Positions 1-9,007 of a stretch of 52,645 nt of DNA are shown one piece after another (positions within the stretch are counted from its first letter, which is position 1; each line of letters begins with the position of its first letter). The DNA comes from an uncultured Treponema sp. (GTDB taxonomy: Bacteria > Spirochaetota > Spirochaetia > Treponematales > Treponemataceae). A program made the position numbers and the translations under genes. The DNA is taken from the NCBI GenBank assembly GCA_900316905.1, contig ONET01000007.1, forward strand, positions 1 to 52,645. The letters are read 5' to 3'. The notes beneath the pieces were generated by a model that worked only from the letters and a program-made list of their open reading frames with translations, was not told where the DNA came from and made no database searches.

Positions 1-1590
1 AGTAGGCTTTCTTCTAAATCCCGGAACCTCTATCTTCTTTCTACCACTAAGATAGTCTCCTGTAAGAGAATTTTTATTAGCCATTATTTCCTTATATGTA
101 CCACAGGCTACCACATTTCCACCATGCTCGCCAGCTCCAGGACCTATATCCACAATGTAATCCGCCTGCCTCATAGTGTCTTCGTCGTGTTCTACCACAA
201 TTAGAGAATTGCCAATATCCCTAAGTTTCTTCAAGGTATCAATAAGCTTGTCATTATCTCTTTGATGCAATCCGATACTAGGTTCATCAAGGATGTAGGC
301 AACACCTACCAAACCAGAACCTATCTGAGTTGCCAGTCTTATACGCTGAGCTTCTCCTCCTGATAGAGTAGATGCTCCTCTGGACAAGGACAGATATTCA
401 AGCCCAACATTCTTAAGAAAATTGACTCTGGATTTAATCTCCTTTAGCACCTCTTCTCCAATAAACTTCTGCCTATCCGTTAACGGCATTTCCTCTAGGA
501 ATTCGCTGAGCTCTTTAACAGACATAGACGTAATCTGAAAAATGTTTTTGTCAGCCACAGTAACTGCCAGGGATGACTTCTTAAGTCTCTGACCATTACA
601 CTCCGTACAAGGGGTTATACTCATATACTGTTCGTATTCCTGCTTACCCCTTTCAGAAAATGTTTCTCTATACCTTCTTTCCTCGTTTGCTAAAAGCCCT
701 TCGAATGGGACGTCGTATATACCAGTCCCTCTTTGACCTGTGTAGTGAACTTTTAACACTTCACCATTAGTTCCATTTATAATAACATCCTGTGCTTTTT
801 TGCTGAGGTTCTCAAAAGGTGTATCCAAAGAAAACTCATATTTTTCAGCCATAGCTTGAAGAACTGCATTGGAAAAGCTTCCCTTTTTATTACTTGATTG
901 CCAACCCATAGCCACAATACAGCCGTCATTTATACTAAGAGATTTATCCGGAATTATCAAATCAATGTTAAACTCCATCTTATATCCTAGGCCGGAACAC
1001 ACCGGACACGCTCCAAACGGGTTGTTAAAAGAAAAACTTCTAGGCTGTATCTCTTCAATGCTGATTCCACAGTCAGGACAAGAAAAACTTTCGCTAAAGC
1101 TTAACTTTTCTCCATCGATAACCTCAACGTACATAAGGCCTTCTGATAATTTCATAACTGTTTCAATAGAATCTGTAAGACGTTTTTCCAGTCCTTCCTT
1201 AACCACCAAACGATCCACAACAATCTCTATATTATGCTTCTTGTTCTTCTCAAGCTTTATTTCCTCAGACAATTCATACATATGGTCATCCACCATGACA
1301 CGCACATATCCGGCTTTCTTAGCCTGTTCTAACACCTTGACATGCTCACCTTTTCGTCCTCTTACAACCGGTGCTAAAAGAAGTATCTTACTTCTTTCTG
1401 GTAAATGCATTATCTGGTCTACCATTTGATCTACCGTCTGCTTCATAATTGGCTTACCACAATTAGGGCAATGGGGAATACCAATTCTAGCATACAAAAG
1501 TCTGAAATAATCGTATATTTCCGTAACTGTTCCTACTGTAGACCTTGGATTATGATTAGTAGATTTTTGATCAATGGAAAGCACAAGTCC
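1..1590 (-). CDS. uvrA: UvrA excinuclease subunit A, internal fragment (runs off left edge; N-terminus missing)
   Basis: The minus-strand frame from about 1590 to the left edge encodes an internal part of UvrA, the DNA-damage-recognising ATPase of nucleotide excision repair. Homology starts abruptly at SIDQKSTNHNPRSTVGTVTE and goes on through two CxxC pairs (HCPNCG; CPDC...CPVC), CTECNGQRL, the ABC signature LSGGEAQRIRLATQIGSG, Walker B ILDEPSIGLHQRDN and the H-loop VVEHDEDT. The order matches UvrA from roughly residue 110 to 620. The N-terminal Walker A is absent, because the frame instead runs without a stop into an unrelated protein upstream. Base composition is AT-richer than the spirochaete-like genes further right, and the sequence reads like a Firmicutes/Lachnospiraceae UvrA (inference). 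The fragment is therefore probably joined to the contig artificially, or it is a recombinant relic. Confidence 0.9.
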
Positions 1591-2733
1591 TGAATAAAAT
1601 GGATCAAACAGTTTGGAATCAAGTTTGCTGATAAAATCAACCGGATTAATTTCCAAATTAAATTTTAGTTCTGTATTGTCATTTGCTAATATAAGTTCAG
1701 AAACTTTGTGTATAACTTTAATTTCTTTTTCTGATTTTGATGTAGTTGAAGAATAATTTGTCCAATTAAATTTGAATTCAGATTTTTCCCCACACCTTAA
1801 TGTATAGACTAAACCGAAGATAATTGAACCTATTATTTCAAGCCCAAGAAATTCAAGAAAAAAATCAAAGTCTTGAGTTGCAATAAACTCAAGAATGGAA
1901 AAAACAATGAAAAAACAAAGACTTGCAATTAAGCTTTTTTTTATAAATGGAGGGATAACTATTTTTTCTTTTATTTTTTTAGAAGATGAAACTTTTGTGG
2001 GCTGCTTTACAAGATTATTTTTTTTACTACGATTTCTTTTGTAGTCAATAATTTCCTGTCGCATCAATTCTCTATAATCTTCCCATTCGATTTCTTTCCA
2101 GTTATCTTCTTTTAAGGCTGCAAGGGCTTTTTCATATTCAGCAGTAAGATGTGCTTTGATAATTTCTGAATCAATGCACTTTTTCGCATGGGAAATTTTT
2201 TCTTCATAATCTTCTTTAAGCTTTTCGGGAGTTAATTCGGAATGATAAAATAGTACCCGGTAATCAAAGCACAAGTACCTTTGCTCCGCGTAAAAGGAAA
2301 ACTTGCGGTTTTCAAAAAGCAAATTAAAATCTTTTGACGGAGAAATACTACTTATAAGGCTTTGGTTGAATATTTCCAGAACCTCATCCTTTGATGTATT
2401 TTTAAAGAAATCCTTATCAAATTCGTTTTTAATAGTCTGTCCGCCGCCAAAAGGTTCACAATGTTGGGCTGCAAGGAAAAAGCTACCGTCGTATTTTTGA
2501 AACAGAGAATAATCCTCAAATGAATAAAGTACATCACGCCCAGGCTTGTCATAAATATTTGCATATAAAAACATTACACGGACACAGTCATGGTATTCGC
2601 GGCTTTCTTCACTTGATTTGTTGTCAAAGTAAAAACCGCAATCAAGAGCACTTTCTGCTTCGCTTCGTGATAGGCTTGGAGTAACTGCAATATCGCCTAA
2701 AATTAAAGATTCTTTACTGTCTAAAATTGCCAT
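1591..2733 (-). CDS. Unknown membrane protein, fused in frame to the UvrA fragment
   Basis: An ATG at 2733 opens a frame (begins MAILDSKESLILGDIAV) that stays open to position 1. About the first 380 residues resemble nothing I can name. The soluble N-terminal part is rich in aromatic and acidic residues (about 1-240). A Lys/Arg-rich linker follows, then two hydrophobic segments near residues 262-300 (IASLCFFIVFSILEF and LEIIGSIIFGLVYTL), then a short polar tail. A -10-like TATAAT lies at 2756-2761, and AAGAGAAC before the ATG could act as a ribosome-binding site. The segment is very AT-rich. After residue about 381 the frame becomes UvrA, so the true C-terminus of this protein is probably not in the window. 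Confidence 0.6.
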
Positions 2734-2789
2734 ATAGTTCTCTTATTTTTTGAATATTATAATTAAAAAAAATGAAAAATTAATATGTT

Positions 2790-4784
2790 TCATTTTGAAT
2801 CCTCCGTTTTATAAATTGTTTTTAAATATTCTTCGTATTCCCGGTCGTCGCGAAAAACTCGGTGCGAGAGAATTTCTCCGCTGTCGGAAAAGCGCCAGGC
2901 CTCGTATTGGTTTTTAAATTGCTCGTCGCCGTAAAGGCATAGGCCGCTTTTTGGCGCGGAGTAAAAACGTACGCGAAGGGAAGAGTAGCCAGGCCACGCG
3001 TTTATCGTGAACAAATGTGAAAGGCGGCCGCCGTCCAAAAGGTAAGCGTTTTTGTTATCCACAATAAATCGGTCAAAGTTTTTGAAGACGCAAAGCTCCC
3101 GGTTTACGATTGCTATCGGCTTGTCGCTTTCCGAAATTTCAAGTCCAAGGCTGATTTCGCTGTTAACGCTTTCTTTGTCGCCTCCGCGATTGTCAAGATT
3201 GATGTTTGCAAGTTCAATCATGTCGTCAAAGCAAACTGGCTGGACGGCAAGGTCTGTTGACAGTCCTTCCCCCGTAAAATTTTCTTCCACAAGATAAAGG
3301 TTTCCAATGTATGATTTTCCCTTGCCTGCGGTAAACAAAGTGGCAAGAAGCGTTTTGTAGCCGGTGACAATCATTCCGCCCTGGTATATGTCCGTGTAAA
3401 TCGCGTGTGGATATTTTTTTTGAATTTCTTTAAGCGCTTCCTCATGCTCTTCATGCCAGCCAAATTCTTTTACATGCCAATCCGTTCGTCCGGAACTGAT
3501 GTGCGCCAAAGAAAGGGAGTCAATCATGCCAATGCGGCCGTCCTCTTTTTGGACAAGAAGAAAGTTGGAGCGAATTGTTTTTTCGCCGATTTTCACAAGG
3601 TGCTCAAACGGAAGGCCTTTAAAGACCTTCAATCGTTCCATCGCCGCGACAGGAATTTTTTCTTTTTGGCTTGTGACGATGTGTTGGCCGCAAACGGAAT
3701 GGTAGCGCTGGCCGATTGCGCCAAAGCGGATTGAATAGCCAAAAGGCGCGACGCTAAGGCTTTGTTCGTCAATGTCGAACTTTGTTTTTTCTTTAGCGAA
3801 ATCCAGCGCCTCTTCAATTTGCTTGTCGCGGAATCGCAAATCCAGCTTTTGCGAGTTGTGAAAGCGCCGCTCTTTTGGCTCGTTCAATCTTTCCATTAAA
3901 ATTTTCGGAGCGTATTCACTCCAGTTGTTGGCTATTTCTTCGTAATCCGCTTTTTTGTTGGAGGAATTTTTCGCGCTTTCGATTTTGGAAAAGCCTTGCT
4001 CGCCCGCGTAGTCAAAAACATTTTTTCCAAACTTGTCTTTTACGGTCAAATCCCATTCTGTTCGCAGCGCGGCGTCAAAATAATTTTTGCAGCCGTTTTT
4101 TATCGCGCGGATCAAGGGCGTTTCTTCGTTTTGACCCATCGGAACGTAGGGGATTTTGTCCAAGTTGTTCAACGCCGAAGCGTTTGAGTCTATGCTATCT
4201 GGAATGGTGTCCAAGTCAACCCATTTTAAGTAAACGCAAGGCTTTCCTTTAAGCCTTTCAAAGTCGTTTGTTTTTATTCTTTCTCTTGTAAGATAGTAAA
4301 AGATTCCGTTCCAAAAATCCCTTGCGTCTTCTTCTGTTTCAAATTCAACAATGTCGCAAAGCGTTAAAAGCTTGTCGTTTATTTCAGAAAGCTTTTCAAA
4401 TTTGATTTGCTGGATTATGTTTTTCAAGAGTTCCTTGTCTTGCAAAATAAAATCGTCAAGAAAGTCCAAAACGTTGGGCTTGAATTCCAATTCGTCAACG
4501 CCGCACCAGCCGCTCGCCAAGCCTTTTTGGGCGCGAACGTGGAAGCGCTCCCGCTCTTTGTTCCAGTCCAAAAGCTTGACGGGACTTCCGGCTGAAAGCA
4601 AGACCAAGGAATAGCCGTTGTTGTCTTCCGGCTCGACGGTTTTTAAAAGTCCGCTAGTTCCGCTAAAAACGCAATCATTGTAGTCAAAAATGGAGCGCGG
4701 CTTTTTTGAGCAGCCGGCAAGCGCGGAGGAGAGAAGCGCCGAGGAGATAAGCGCGACAAAAAATATAATGGCCGGTTTTTTCAT
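2790..4784 (-). CDS. Large lipoprotein with SH3-like and ankyrin-like segments
   Basis: This 664-residue protein starts MKKPAIIFFVALISSALL and has a lipobox ending ALAGC, so it should be exported and lipid-anchored. I chose the ATG at 4784 because AAGGCG lies just before it; an ATG 12 nt further upstream (4796) lacks a site. After the Cys, a segment ending in GWCGVDELEF resembles a bacterial SH3 domain. Around residues 215-265, TPLIRAIKNG and GKNVFDYAGEQG look like ankyrin repeats. The C-terminal 350 residues match nothing I recognise. It lies downstream of a DUF3592-like membrane protein on the same strand. Function unknown; a cell-envelope binding role is inference only. Confidence 0.75.
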   Translation of the reverse strand: MKKPAIIFFVALISSALLSSALAGCSKKPRSIFDYNDCVFSGTSGLLKTVEPEDNNGYSLVLLSAGSPVKLLDWNKERERFHVRAQKGLASGWCGVDELEFKPNVLDFLDDFILQDKELLKNIIQQIKFEKLSEINDKLLTLCDIVEFETEEDARDFWNGIFYYLTRERIKTNDFERLKGKPCVYLKWVDLDTIPDSIDSNASALNNLDKIPYVPMGQNEETPLIRAIKNGCKNYFDAALRTEWDLTVKDKFGKNVFDYAGEQGFSKIESAKNSSNKKADYEEIANNWSEYAPKILMERLNEPKERRFHNSQKLDLRFRDKQIEEALDFAKEKTKFDIDEQSLSVAPFGYSIRFGAIGQRYHSVCGQHIVTSQKEKIPVAAMERLKVFKGLPFEHLVKIGEKTIRSNFLLVQKEDGRIGMIDSLSLAHISSGRTDWHVKEFGWHEEHEEALKEIQKKYPHAIYTDIYQGGMIVTGYKTLLATLFTAGKGKSYIGNLYLVEENFTGEGLSTDLAVQPVCFDDMIELANINLDNRGGDKESVNSEISLGLEISESDKPIAIVNRELCVFKNFDRFIVDNKNAYLLDGGRLSHLFTINAWPGYSSLRVRFYSAPKSGLCLYGDEQFKNQYEAWRFSDSGEILSHRVFRDDREYEEYLKTIYKTEDSK

Positions 4785-4814
4785 TCGCCTTGTCATTACA
4801 ATATTGGCATCCCG

Positions 4815-4895
4815 TCAAAGTAAAGCCGAGCCGAGCGAGGCCAGCGCCATGGCCGCCATAAGGCAGACTGCGAGGCTTTGTTTTGCTTTTGTCAT
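4815..4895 (-). CDS. Possible 26-residue hydrophobic peptide / signal-peptide relic
   Basis: A tiny frame, MTKAKQSLAVCLMAAMALAS and six more residues, follows a strong AAGGAG site 7 nt before its ATG. It looks like a bare signal sequence that stops just before where a lipobox Cys would be. The next gene (ATG 4784) begins with its own lipoprotein signal peptide, so this may be the truncated start of an older lipoprotein copy, or a translated leader for it. No homology can be claimed. Confidence 0.3.
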   Translation of the reverse strand: MTKAKQSLAVCLMAAMALASLGSALL

Positions 4896-4934
4896 AAAAT
4901 CTCCTTCGCTTTTATTTACGTTGAACAAGTTTGT

Positions 4935-5002
4935 CCGCTTTTTCCAAAGGCCGTGAGTCTCGCCGTCCATTCCTTTGTAAGTCATGCCCAGCGCGTTGAA
5001 CT
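4935..5002. repeat. 68-bp direct repeat, copy 1 (duplicated fragment of the neighbouring gene)
   Basis: These 68 bases are identical to 5217-5284, which lie inside the DUF3592-like gene and encode the segment around LGMTYKGMDGETHG. Copy 1 lies just beyond that gene's stop codon, so the coding fragment has been duplicated 282 bp away. This looks like the remnant of a tandem paralogue or of an unequal recombination or slippage event. Confidence 0.9.
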
Positions 5003-5006
5003 TCTT

Positions 5007-5900
5007 CTACAGTTTGTCGGAAAGCATCGCAAAAACTTCTTTTGCCGTGGCCGCGATGTCGGTTGTCATGACACAATGAAGCGCGATGGCGGCCAAGCAA
5101 AAAAGAGTCGCCAAAAAGACCGTCAGGCTCCCCCGATGCTTTATGTCCAAAAGCCAGGAATTTTCAGGCGCGGTAAAATCGTAAACCACTTTGACTGGGT
5201 TTTCCAAGTCGCGGCCCCGCTTTTTCCAAAGGCCGTGAGTCTCGCCGTCCATTCCTTTGTAAGTCATGCCCAGCGCGTTGAACTCGTATTCGTAACTGTG
5301 GCTTTTAAAGCAAGTCAAAAAAAAGAATTTTTGAGTTGTGATTTCATGCCTTGTGATTGTTCCTTCCGTCTGTCTTGTCGCCGTGTCGTTTCTCAAAACT
5401 TTTTTCCGGTTTTCCTTGAGCGCGATAAAAACCGCAAGGGCCGCCATCAGCGCGAAGTGAAACAAAATTTTTCCGGGATTTTCGCTTCCGCCAAGCTGAA
5501 CAAGCGCGACCAAAACAAAGGCCGCCAATCCCAAAACGGCTCCCGCAAAATACCCTTTGCGCTTTGCCGCTCCGTTTTTTTTGTCCTTTCTGGTAATGAA
5601 ATAAACTGCGGCTGCCTGCGCCGCCAAAGCGACAAGCAGCGCGGCGGGAAAGAAAATGAAGCGTCCCAAGCCGAACATGACGAGGGCGCCGGCGACAAGC
5701 CAGACAAACTTGAGAAAGTGGCTTCCTGAGTTTTTTGAATTTTCCCTGGCAAAATGGGAGGCGCTTTCCTTTAGGCTCGAAAAGCTTTCTTTGGCGTTTT
5801 TAAAAACGCCATTTAAAGAAAAAACAACGACAATGATCGCGACAATTATAAGACAAAGACACAATATCAAGGGCAAAAGCGCGATAGAATCCGACACCAT
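5007..5900 (-). CDS. DUF3592-like integral membrane protein
   Basis: 297 residues starting MVSDSIALLPLILCLCLIIV. I place the start at the ATG at 5900 because AGAGGAG lies 6 nt upstream; the frame itself extends to 5924. Hydrophobic segments lie near residues 8-28, 65-100, 115-135 and 150-165, and a last one near 260-280. Between the last two, a soluble region (GTITRHEITTQ ... YEYEFNALGMTYKGM ... ENPVKVVYDF) resembles the DUF3592 domain of bacterial membrane proteins, whose role is unknown. Part of this domain is duplicated downstream at 4935-5002. It probably shares a transcript with the lipoprotein that follows. Confidence 0.7.
   Translation of the reverse strand: MVSDSIALLPLILCLCLIIVAIIVVVFSLNGVFKNAKESFSSLKESASHFARENSKNSGSHFLKFVWLVAGALVMFGLGRFIFFPAALLVALAAQAAAVYFITRKDKKNGAAKRKGYFAGAVLGLAAFVLVALVQLGGSENPGKILFHFALMAALAVFIALKENRKKVLRNDTATRQTEGTITRHEITTQKFFFLTCFKSHSYEYEFNALGMTYKGMDGETHGLWKKRGRDLENPVKVVYDFTAPENSWLLDIKHRGSLTVFLATLFCLAAIALHCVMTTDIAATAKEVFAMLSDKL
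5217..5284. repeat. 68-bp direct repeat, copy 2 (inside DUF3592-like gene)
   Basis: The identical partner of 4935-5002, in the same orientation. It encodes part of the DUF3592-like domain of the minus-strand gene 5007-5900. Confidence 0.9.
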
Positions 5901-5965
5901 TTTAACTCCTCTTTTTACCACCAAAAAAAAGTTTCCAGAACGCCAACCGCAAGGCAGGCACCGTT

Positions 5966-5977
5966 CCGCTTTAGCGG
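5966..5977. other. Small hairpin in the 5901-6067 gap
   Basis: A perfect 5-bp inverted repeat (CCGCT TT AGCGG) in the gap between two divergent genes. The gap otherwise holds only the forward promoter for the gene at 6068. Confidence 0.4.
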
Positions 5978-6032
5978 CTTGTCTTTAATAGAATAATCTT
6001 ATTGCGGAAAGAAAGTCAATACGCAAAGCCTA

Positions 6033-6061
6033 TTGCGTTTGTCTCAAAAAAGCGTTACTAT
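6033..6061 (+). promoter_or_regulatory. Promoter of the gene at 6068, positioned for a leaderless mRNA
   Basis: -35 TTGCGT (6033-6038), a 17-nt spacer and -10 TACTAT (6056-6061). Only 6 nt separate the -10 from the ATG at 6068, so transcription should begin at or next to the start codon. No Shine-Dalgarno sequence is visible. Confidence 0.55.
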
Positions 6062-6067
6062 TGTTTT

Positions 6068-6829
6068 ATGGAAGACGTTCAAAACAAAAATGGCGGCGCG
6101 GAAAAAAGTCGCGCGCGCCTTTCATTTAGGGTCCTTTGGTTTTTGGCGGCGCTTGTGTCGTTTGCGTTCACATTCTTCGATCATGTAAAGTCGCTTGGCG
6201 GCGATGGCCGGCCCGTGGCGCTTTTTTTTACGTCTTGGTCTGCTTGGATTTCTTTTGCCGCCGCGACGGCGAGCCTTGCCTTTGAGATTTTACAAAAAGC
6301 GAAAGGCGTTCAAAATGCAAAGGCTTCGGACCAGACAGTCCTTCACTCTTTGCTAAATTTTTGCGCCGCAATGATGATGATAGCTACATTTCTCATCGCC
6401 GCCTTTGTTCTTCCTGAAAAAATTTGGACGGCCGCCTATTGGAAATTTGGGTCGGCGTTCAAGCATTTTGTCCTTCCAATTTTTACGATTGGGGACGAAA
6501 TTCTATTTCCTGGAAAGCGTAAAATATTTTTTCCGTTTTTGGGAATGGTCATTCCCATCTCATGGTGCTTTGTCATCATTCCCCGCGCCGTGTCCGCGCG
6601 CGCTTCCTTTGGCGGCTCCATTCCGCAAGACCTTTGGAGCCAGTATTATCCTTACGGCTTTACCAACCTTGACAACGGTCACAGCCTAAAAGGCCTTTGC
6701 CTCTTGTTTTCGGCAATAGGAATAGGCCTTATCCTTTTTGGCTTTCTTTTCCTTTTGCTTGAAAAATTGAAGTCCGGCAAAAAGAGCGCGACTGCGGCCG
6801 CTAAAGAAAACTGGTTGAGGCGTGGATAG
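6068..6829 (+). CDS. Pr6Pr / FAR-17a-AIG1-like membrane protein
   Basis: 253 residues from the ATG at 6068 (MEDVQNKNGG). The frame can be extended to 6002, but the promoter lies inside that extension. It has about six transmembrane segments. The pattern is ALFFTSWSAWISF after helix 1, HFVLPIFTIGDEILF, a motif IPRAVSAR, then YYPYGFTNLDNGH followed by a long C-terminal helix. This is the layout of the Pr6Pr / FAR-17a (androgen-induced gene 1-like) membrane family, whose bacterial function is unclear. Its last codons overlap, in another frame, a DUF4160 remnant, so its own C-terminus may be altered by the event that truncated that gene. Confidence 0.65.
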   Translation: MEDVQNKNGGAEKSRARLSFRVLWFLAALVSFAFTFFDHVKSLGGDGRPVALFFTSWSAWISFAAATASLAFEILQKAKGVQNAKASDQTVLHSLLNFCAAMMMIATFLIAAFVLPEKIWTAAYWKFGSAFKHFVLPIFTIGDEILFPGKRKIFFPFLGMVIPISWCFVIIPRAVSARASFGGSIPQDLWSQYYPYGFTNLDNGHSLKGLCLLFSAIGIGLILFGFLFLLLEKLKSGKKSATAAAKENWLRRG

Positions 6830-6912
6830 AAATTCACAAGGACGATTTAAAGGCTAATTGGAAGTTGCTTGACGAAGGCGAGCAATTCTTTAAAATCGAA
6901 CCGCTAAAATGA
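6805..6912 (+). pseudogene. DUF4160 remnant (C-terminal 35 codons)
   Basis: Read in the second frame, this segment gives RKLVEAWIEIHKDDL ... NWKLLDEGEQFFKIEPLK then a stop, which is the characteristic C-terminus of DUF4160 proteins. The frame is closed by a stop at 6802, so the N-terminal half is missing. DUF4160 genes usually stand directly before DUF2442 genes as a putative toxin-antitoxin-like pair, and a DUF2442 gene follows after 6 nt. The pair is therefore broken. Confidence 0.7.
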
Positions 6913-6918
6913 GGCGCT

Positions 6919-7152
6919 ATGCTTAGACCTACTGTGACCGCAGTTTTTGCGGAAAACGATTATATTCTTCTCTTGGAATTTGACAACGGCGAGCGAAAGC
7001 GTTTTGACGTAAAGCCATACATAAAAGGCTCGTGGTTTGGCCAGTTGAATGACAGTGCTTATTTTAAAAGCGTTCGCGCCAATGGCTTCAATGTTGAGTG
7101 GCCAAACGGCCAAGACATCTGCCCAGACGATTTGTATTACAACGCTAAGTAA
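6919..7152 (+). CDS. DUF2442 domain protein
   Basis: 77 residues (MLRPTVTAVFAENDYILLLE) with the features of DUF2442: an N-terminal beta-rich segment, FDNGERKRFDVKPYI, a central F..L.D...F..V region and an ending of WPNGQDICPDDLY. The family often pairs with DUF4160 as a suspected type II toxin-antitoxin module. Here only the tail of DUF4160 survives, 6 nt upstream. The gene looks intact. Its present role, with no full partner, is unclear. Confidence 0.85.
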   Translation: MLRPTVTAVFAENDYILLLEFDNGERKRFDVKPYIKGSWFGQLNDSAYFKSVRANGFNVEWPNGQDICPDDLYYNAK

Positions 7153-7210
7153 ATATTTGGCGTTTCTGAAATTGACTAGTTCCCTCCGTTCCCCCTGCCA
7201 AAAAAACGCA

Positions 7211-7239
7211 TTGCGCTAATTCCTTAAATTCGTTACAAT
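7211..7239 (+). promoter_or_regulatory. gpmI promoter
   Basis: -35 TTGCGC (7211-7216), a 17-nt spacer and -10 TACAAT (7234-7239). The predicted start near 7246 gives a leader of about 30 nt ending in an AGGAG site before the ATG at 7278, in contrast to the leaderless promoters elsewhere in the window. Confidence 0.55.
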
Positions 7240-7277
7240 AGACTAACTTCACTCAATAAATCTATAGGAGATATAAT

Positions 7278-8933
7278 ATGGCAGACACAATGCATGCATT
7301 GCAAAAGAACCCCAATTGGAAGGGCCGCCGCGGACCGGTGGTTCTTGTAATCATGGACGGCGTGGGCTACGGAAAATACGAAGAGGGCGACGCGGTAAAG
7401 GCGTCAAAAATGAAGTACCTTGACTGGTTCAAGGCCAACTGCCCCAACACAAAGCTCAAGGCCCACGGAACCGCCGTAGGCCTTCCGACTGACGACGACA
7501 TGGGAAACAGCGAGGTAGGCCACAACGCCATGGGATGCGGCCGCGTCTTCGCGCAGGGAGCCAAGTTGGTCGGCGAGTCAATTTCCACTGGCTCTATGTA
7601 CCAGGGCGACACTTGGAAAAAATTGGTAAAGAACGTAAACGACAAAAATTCAACCTTCCACTTTATCGGCCTTGTTTCTGACGGAAACGTTCACTCCCAC
7701 ATCGACCATCTTAAGGCCATGTGCGCCCAAGCCGTAAAGGAAGGCGTAAAAAAGATTCGCGTCCACGCTCTTCTTGACGGACGCGACGTTCCGCCCACAA
7801 GCGCCTTGGACTACTTTGGACCCTTGCAGGAATTTTTGGCCGGCCTTGGAGCGGACTGCCAAATCGCTTCCGGCGGCGGCCGCATGTACATGACGATGGA
7901 CCGCTACAACGCCGACTGGAGCATGGTCGAGCGCGGCTGGAAGGCCCACGTTTTGGGCGAGGGCCGCCAGTTCGCCAGCGCGGTCGAAGCGATCGAAACT
8001 TACCGCAAGGAAGTTCCCGGCGTCCTTGACCAGGACATGCATGAGTTTGTAATCGCGAAAGACGGAAAGCCCGTCGGAACAATCGAGGACGGAGACTCTG
8101 TCGTTTACTTCAACTTCCGCGGAGACCGCGCCTTGGAAATCACCGCCGCCTTTGAGGAAAAGGACTTTCCGCACTTTGACAGAAAGCGCGTTCCCGCAGT
8201 TGAGTACGCAGGAATGATGGAGTACGACGGCGACAACCACAAGCCCGCGCAGTACTTGGTCAACCCGCCCAGCATCGACCGCACGATGGGAGAGTACCTT
8301 ACAAAGAGCGGCGTTCATCTTATGGCGATTAGCGAAACGCAAAAGTACGGACACGTGACATACTTCTTTAACGGAAACCGCCCCGGCGAATTTGACAAGA
8401 GCCTTGAGACTTACGTCGAAGTTCCGTCTGACGTAGTTCCCTTTGAGCAGCGACCTTGGATGAAGTGCGCCGAAATCACTGACAAAGTAATCGAAGCGAT
8501 CAAGAGCGGAAAGTACGACCACATTCGCCTTAACTATCCCAACGGCGACATGGTTGGCCACACCGGAGTCTTCAACGCCGTTGTTTGCTCTATGGAAGGA
8601 ATGGACTTGCAGCTTGGCCGCCTTAAGGCCGCCATCGAGGAAGCGGGCGGAATCCTTTGCATCACGGCCGACCACGGAAACAGCGATGACATGTACGAGC
8701 ACAAAAAGGACGGAAGCGTTTCCAAGGACGCAAACGGCGAGCCCAAGCCCAAGACAAGCCACAGCTTGAACCCAGTTCCTGGAATCATCTACGACCCCGA
8801 ATACAAGGGCGAATACGACAACACAAAGCTCAACGAAGGCCTTGGAATTTCTTCTTGGCCCGCCACAATCATGAACCTTATGGGCTTTGTTCCGCCGACT
8901 GACTACGACAAGAGCATTGTCAACATGAAATAA
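7278..8933 (+). CDS. gpmI: 2,3-bisphosphoglycerate-independent phosphoglycerate mutase
   Basis: 551 residues, the usual size for this enzyme, which interconverts 3- and 2-phosphoglycerate in glycolysis in the cytoplasm. It belongs to the alkaline-phosphatase superfamily. Visible motifs are VVLVIMDGVGYG (metal-binding Asp27), DMGNSEVGHNAMGCGRV with the catalytic Ser78, and ITADHGNSDDM near the C-terminus for the second metal site. The start is backed by AGGAG 8 nt upstream and a good promoter. A strong hairpin terminator follows, so it is probably transcribed alone. Confidence 0.97.
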   Translation: MADTMHALQKNPNWKGRRGPVVLVIMDGVGYGKYEEGDAVKASKMKYLDWFKANCPNTKLKAHGTAVGLPTDDDMGNSEVGHNAMGCGRVFAQGAKLVGESISTGSMYQGDTWKKLVKNVNDKNSTFHFIGLVSDGNVHSHIDHLKAMCAQAVKEGVKKIRVHALLDGRDVPPTSALDYFGPLQEFLAGLGADCQIASGGGRMYMTMDRYNADWSMVERGWKAHVLGEGRQFASAVEAIETYRKEVPGVLDQDMHEFVIAKDGKPVGTIEDGDSVVYFNFRGDRALEITAAFEEKDFPHFDRKRVPAVEYAGMMEYDGDNHKPAQYLVNPPSIDRTMGEYLTKSGVHLMAISETQKYGHVTYFFNGNRPGEFDKSLETYVEVPSDVVPFEQRPWMKCAEITDKVIEAIKSGKYDHIRLNYPNGDMVGHTGVFNAVVCSMEGMDLQLGRLKAAIEEAGGILCITADHGNSDDMYEHKKDGSVSKDANGEPKPKTSHSLNPVPGIIYDPEYKGEYDNTKLNEGLGISSWPATIMNLMGFVPPTDYDKSIVNMK

Positions 8934-8959
8934 ATGGGAGCGGCTTGTCAAAAACTGTC

Positions 8960-9005
8960 ATGTTCGGGCAATGACGCAAAGCGTCATAACCCGGACATCT
9001 TTTTT
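8960..9005 (+). terminator. gpmI intrinsic terminator
   Basis: A long two-part stem: ATGTTCGGG pairs with CCCGGACAT, and ATGACGC pairs with GCGTCAT around an AAA loop. It is followed by CTTTTTT. Confidence 0.85.
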
Positions 9006-9007
9006 GC

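Noticed and set aside
4912..5100. 62-codon minus-strand frame overlapping the 68-bp repeat
   Set aside because: It reads the duplicated segment in a different frame from the real gene and has no ribosome-binding site.
7650..8951. Long antisense open frame opposite gpmI
   Set aside because: It is a shadow of the highly biased codons of gpmI, with no start site signal or recognisable protein; the same applies to 11181-12152 opposite add and 17428-18000.
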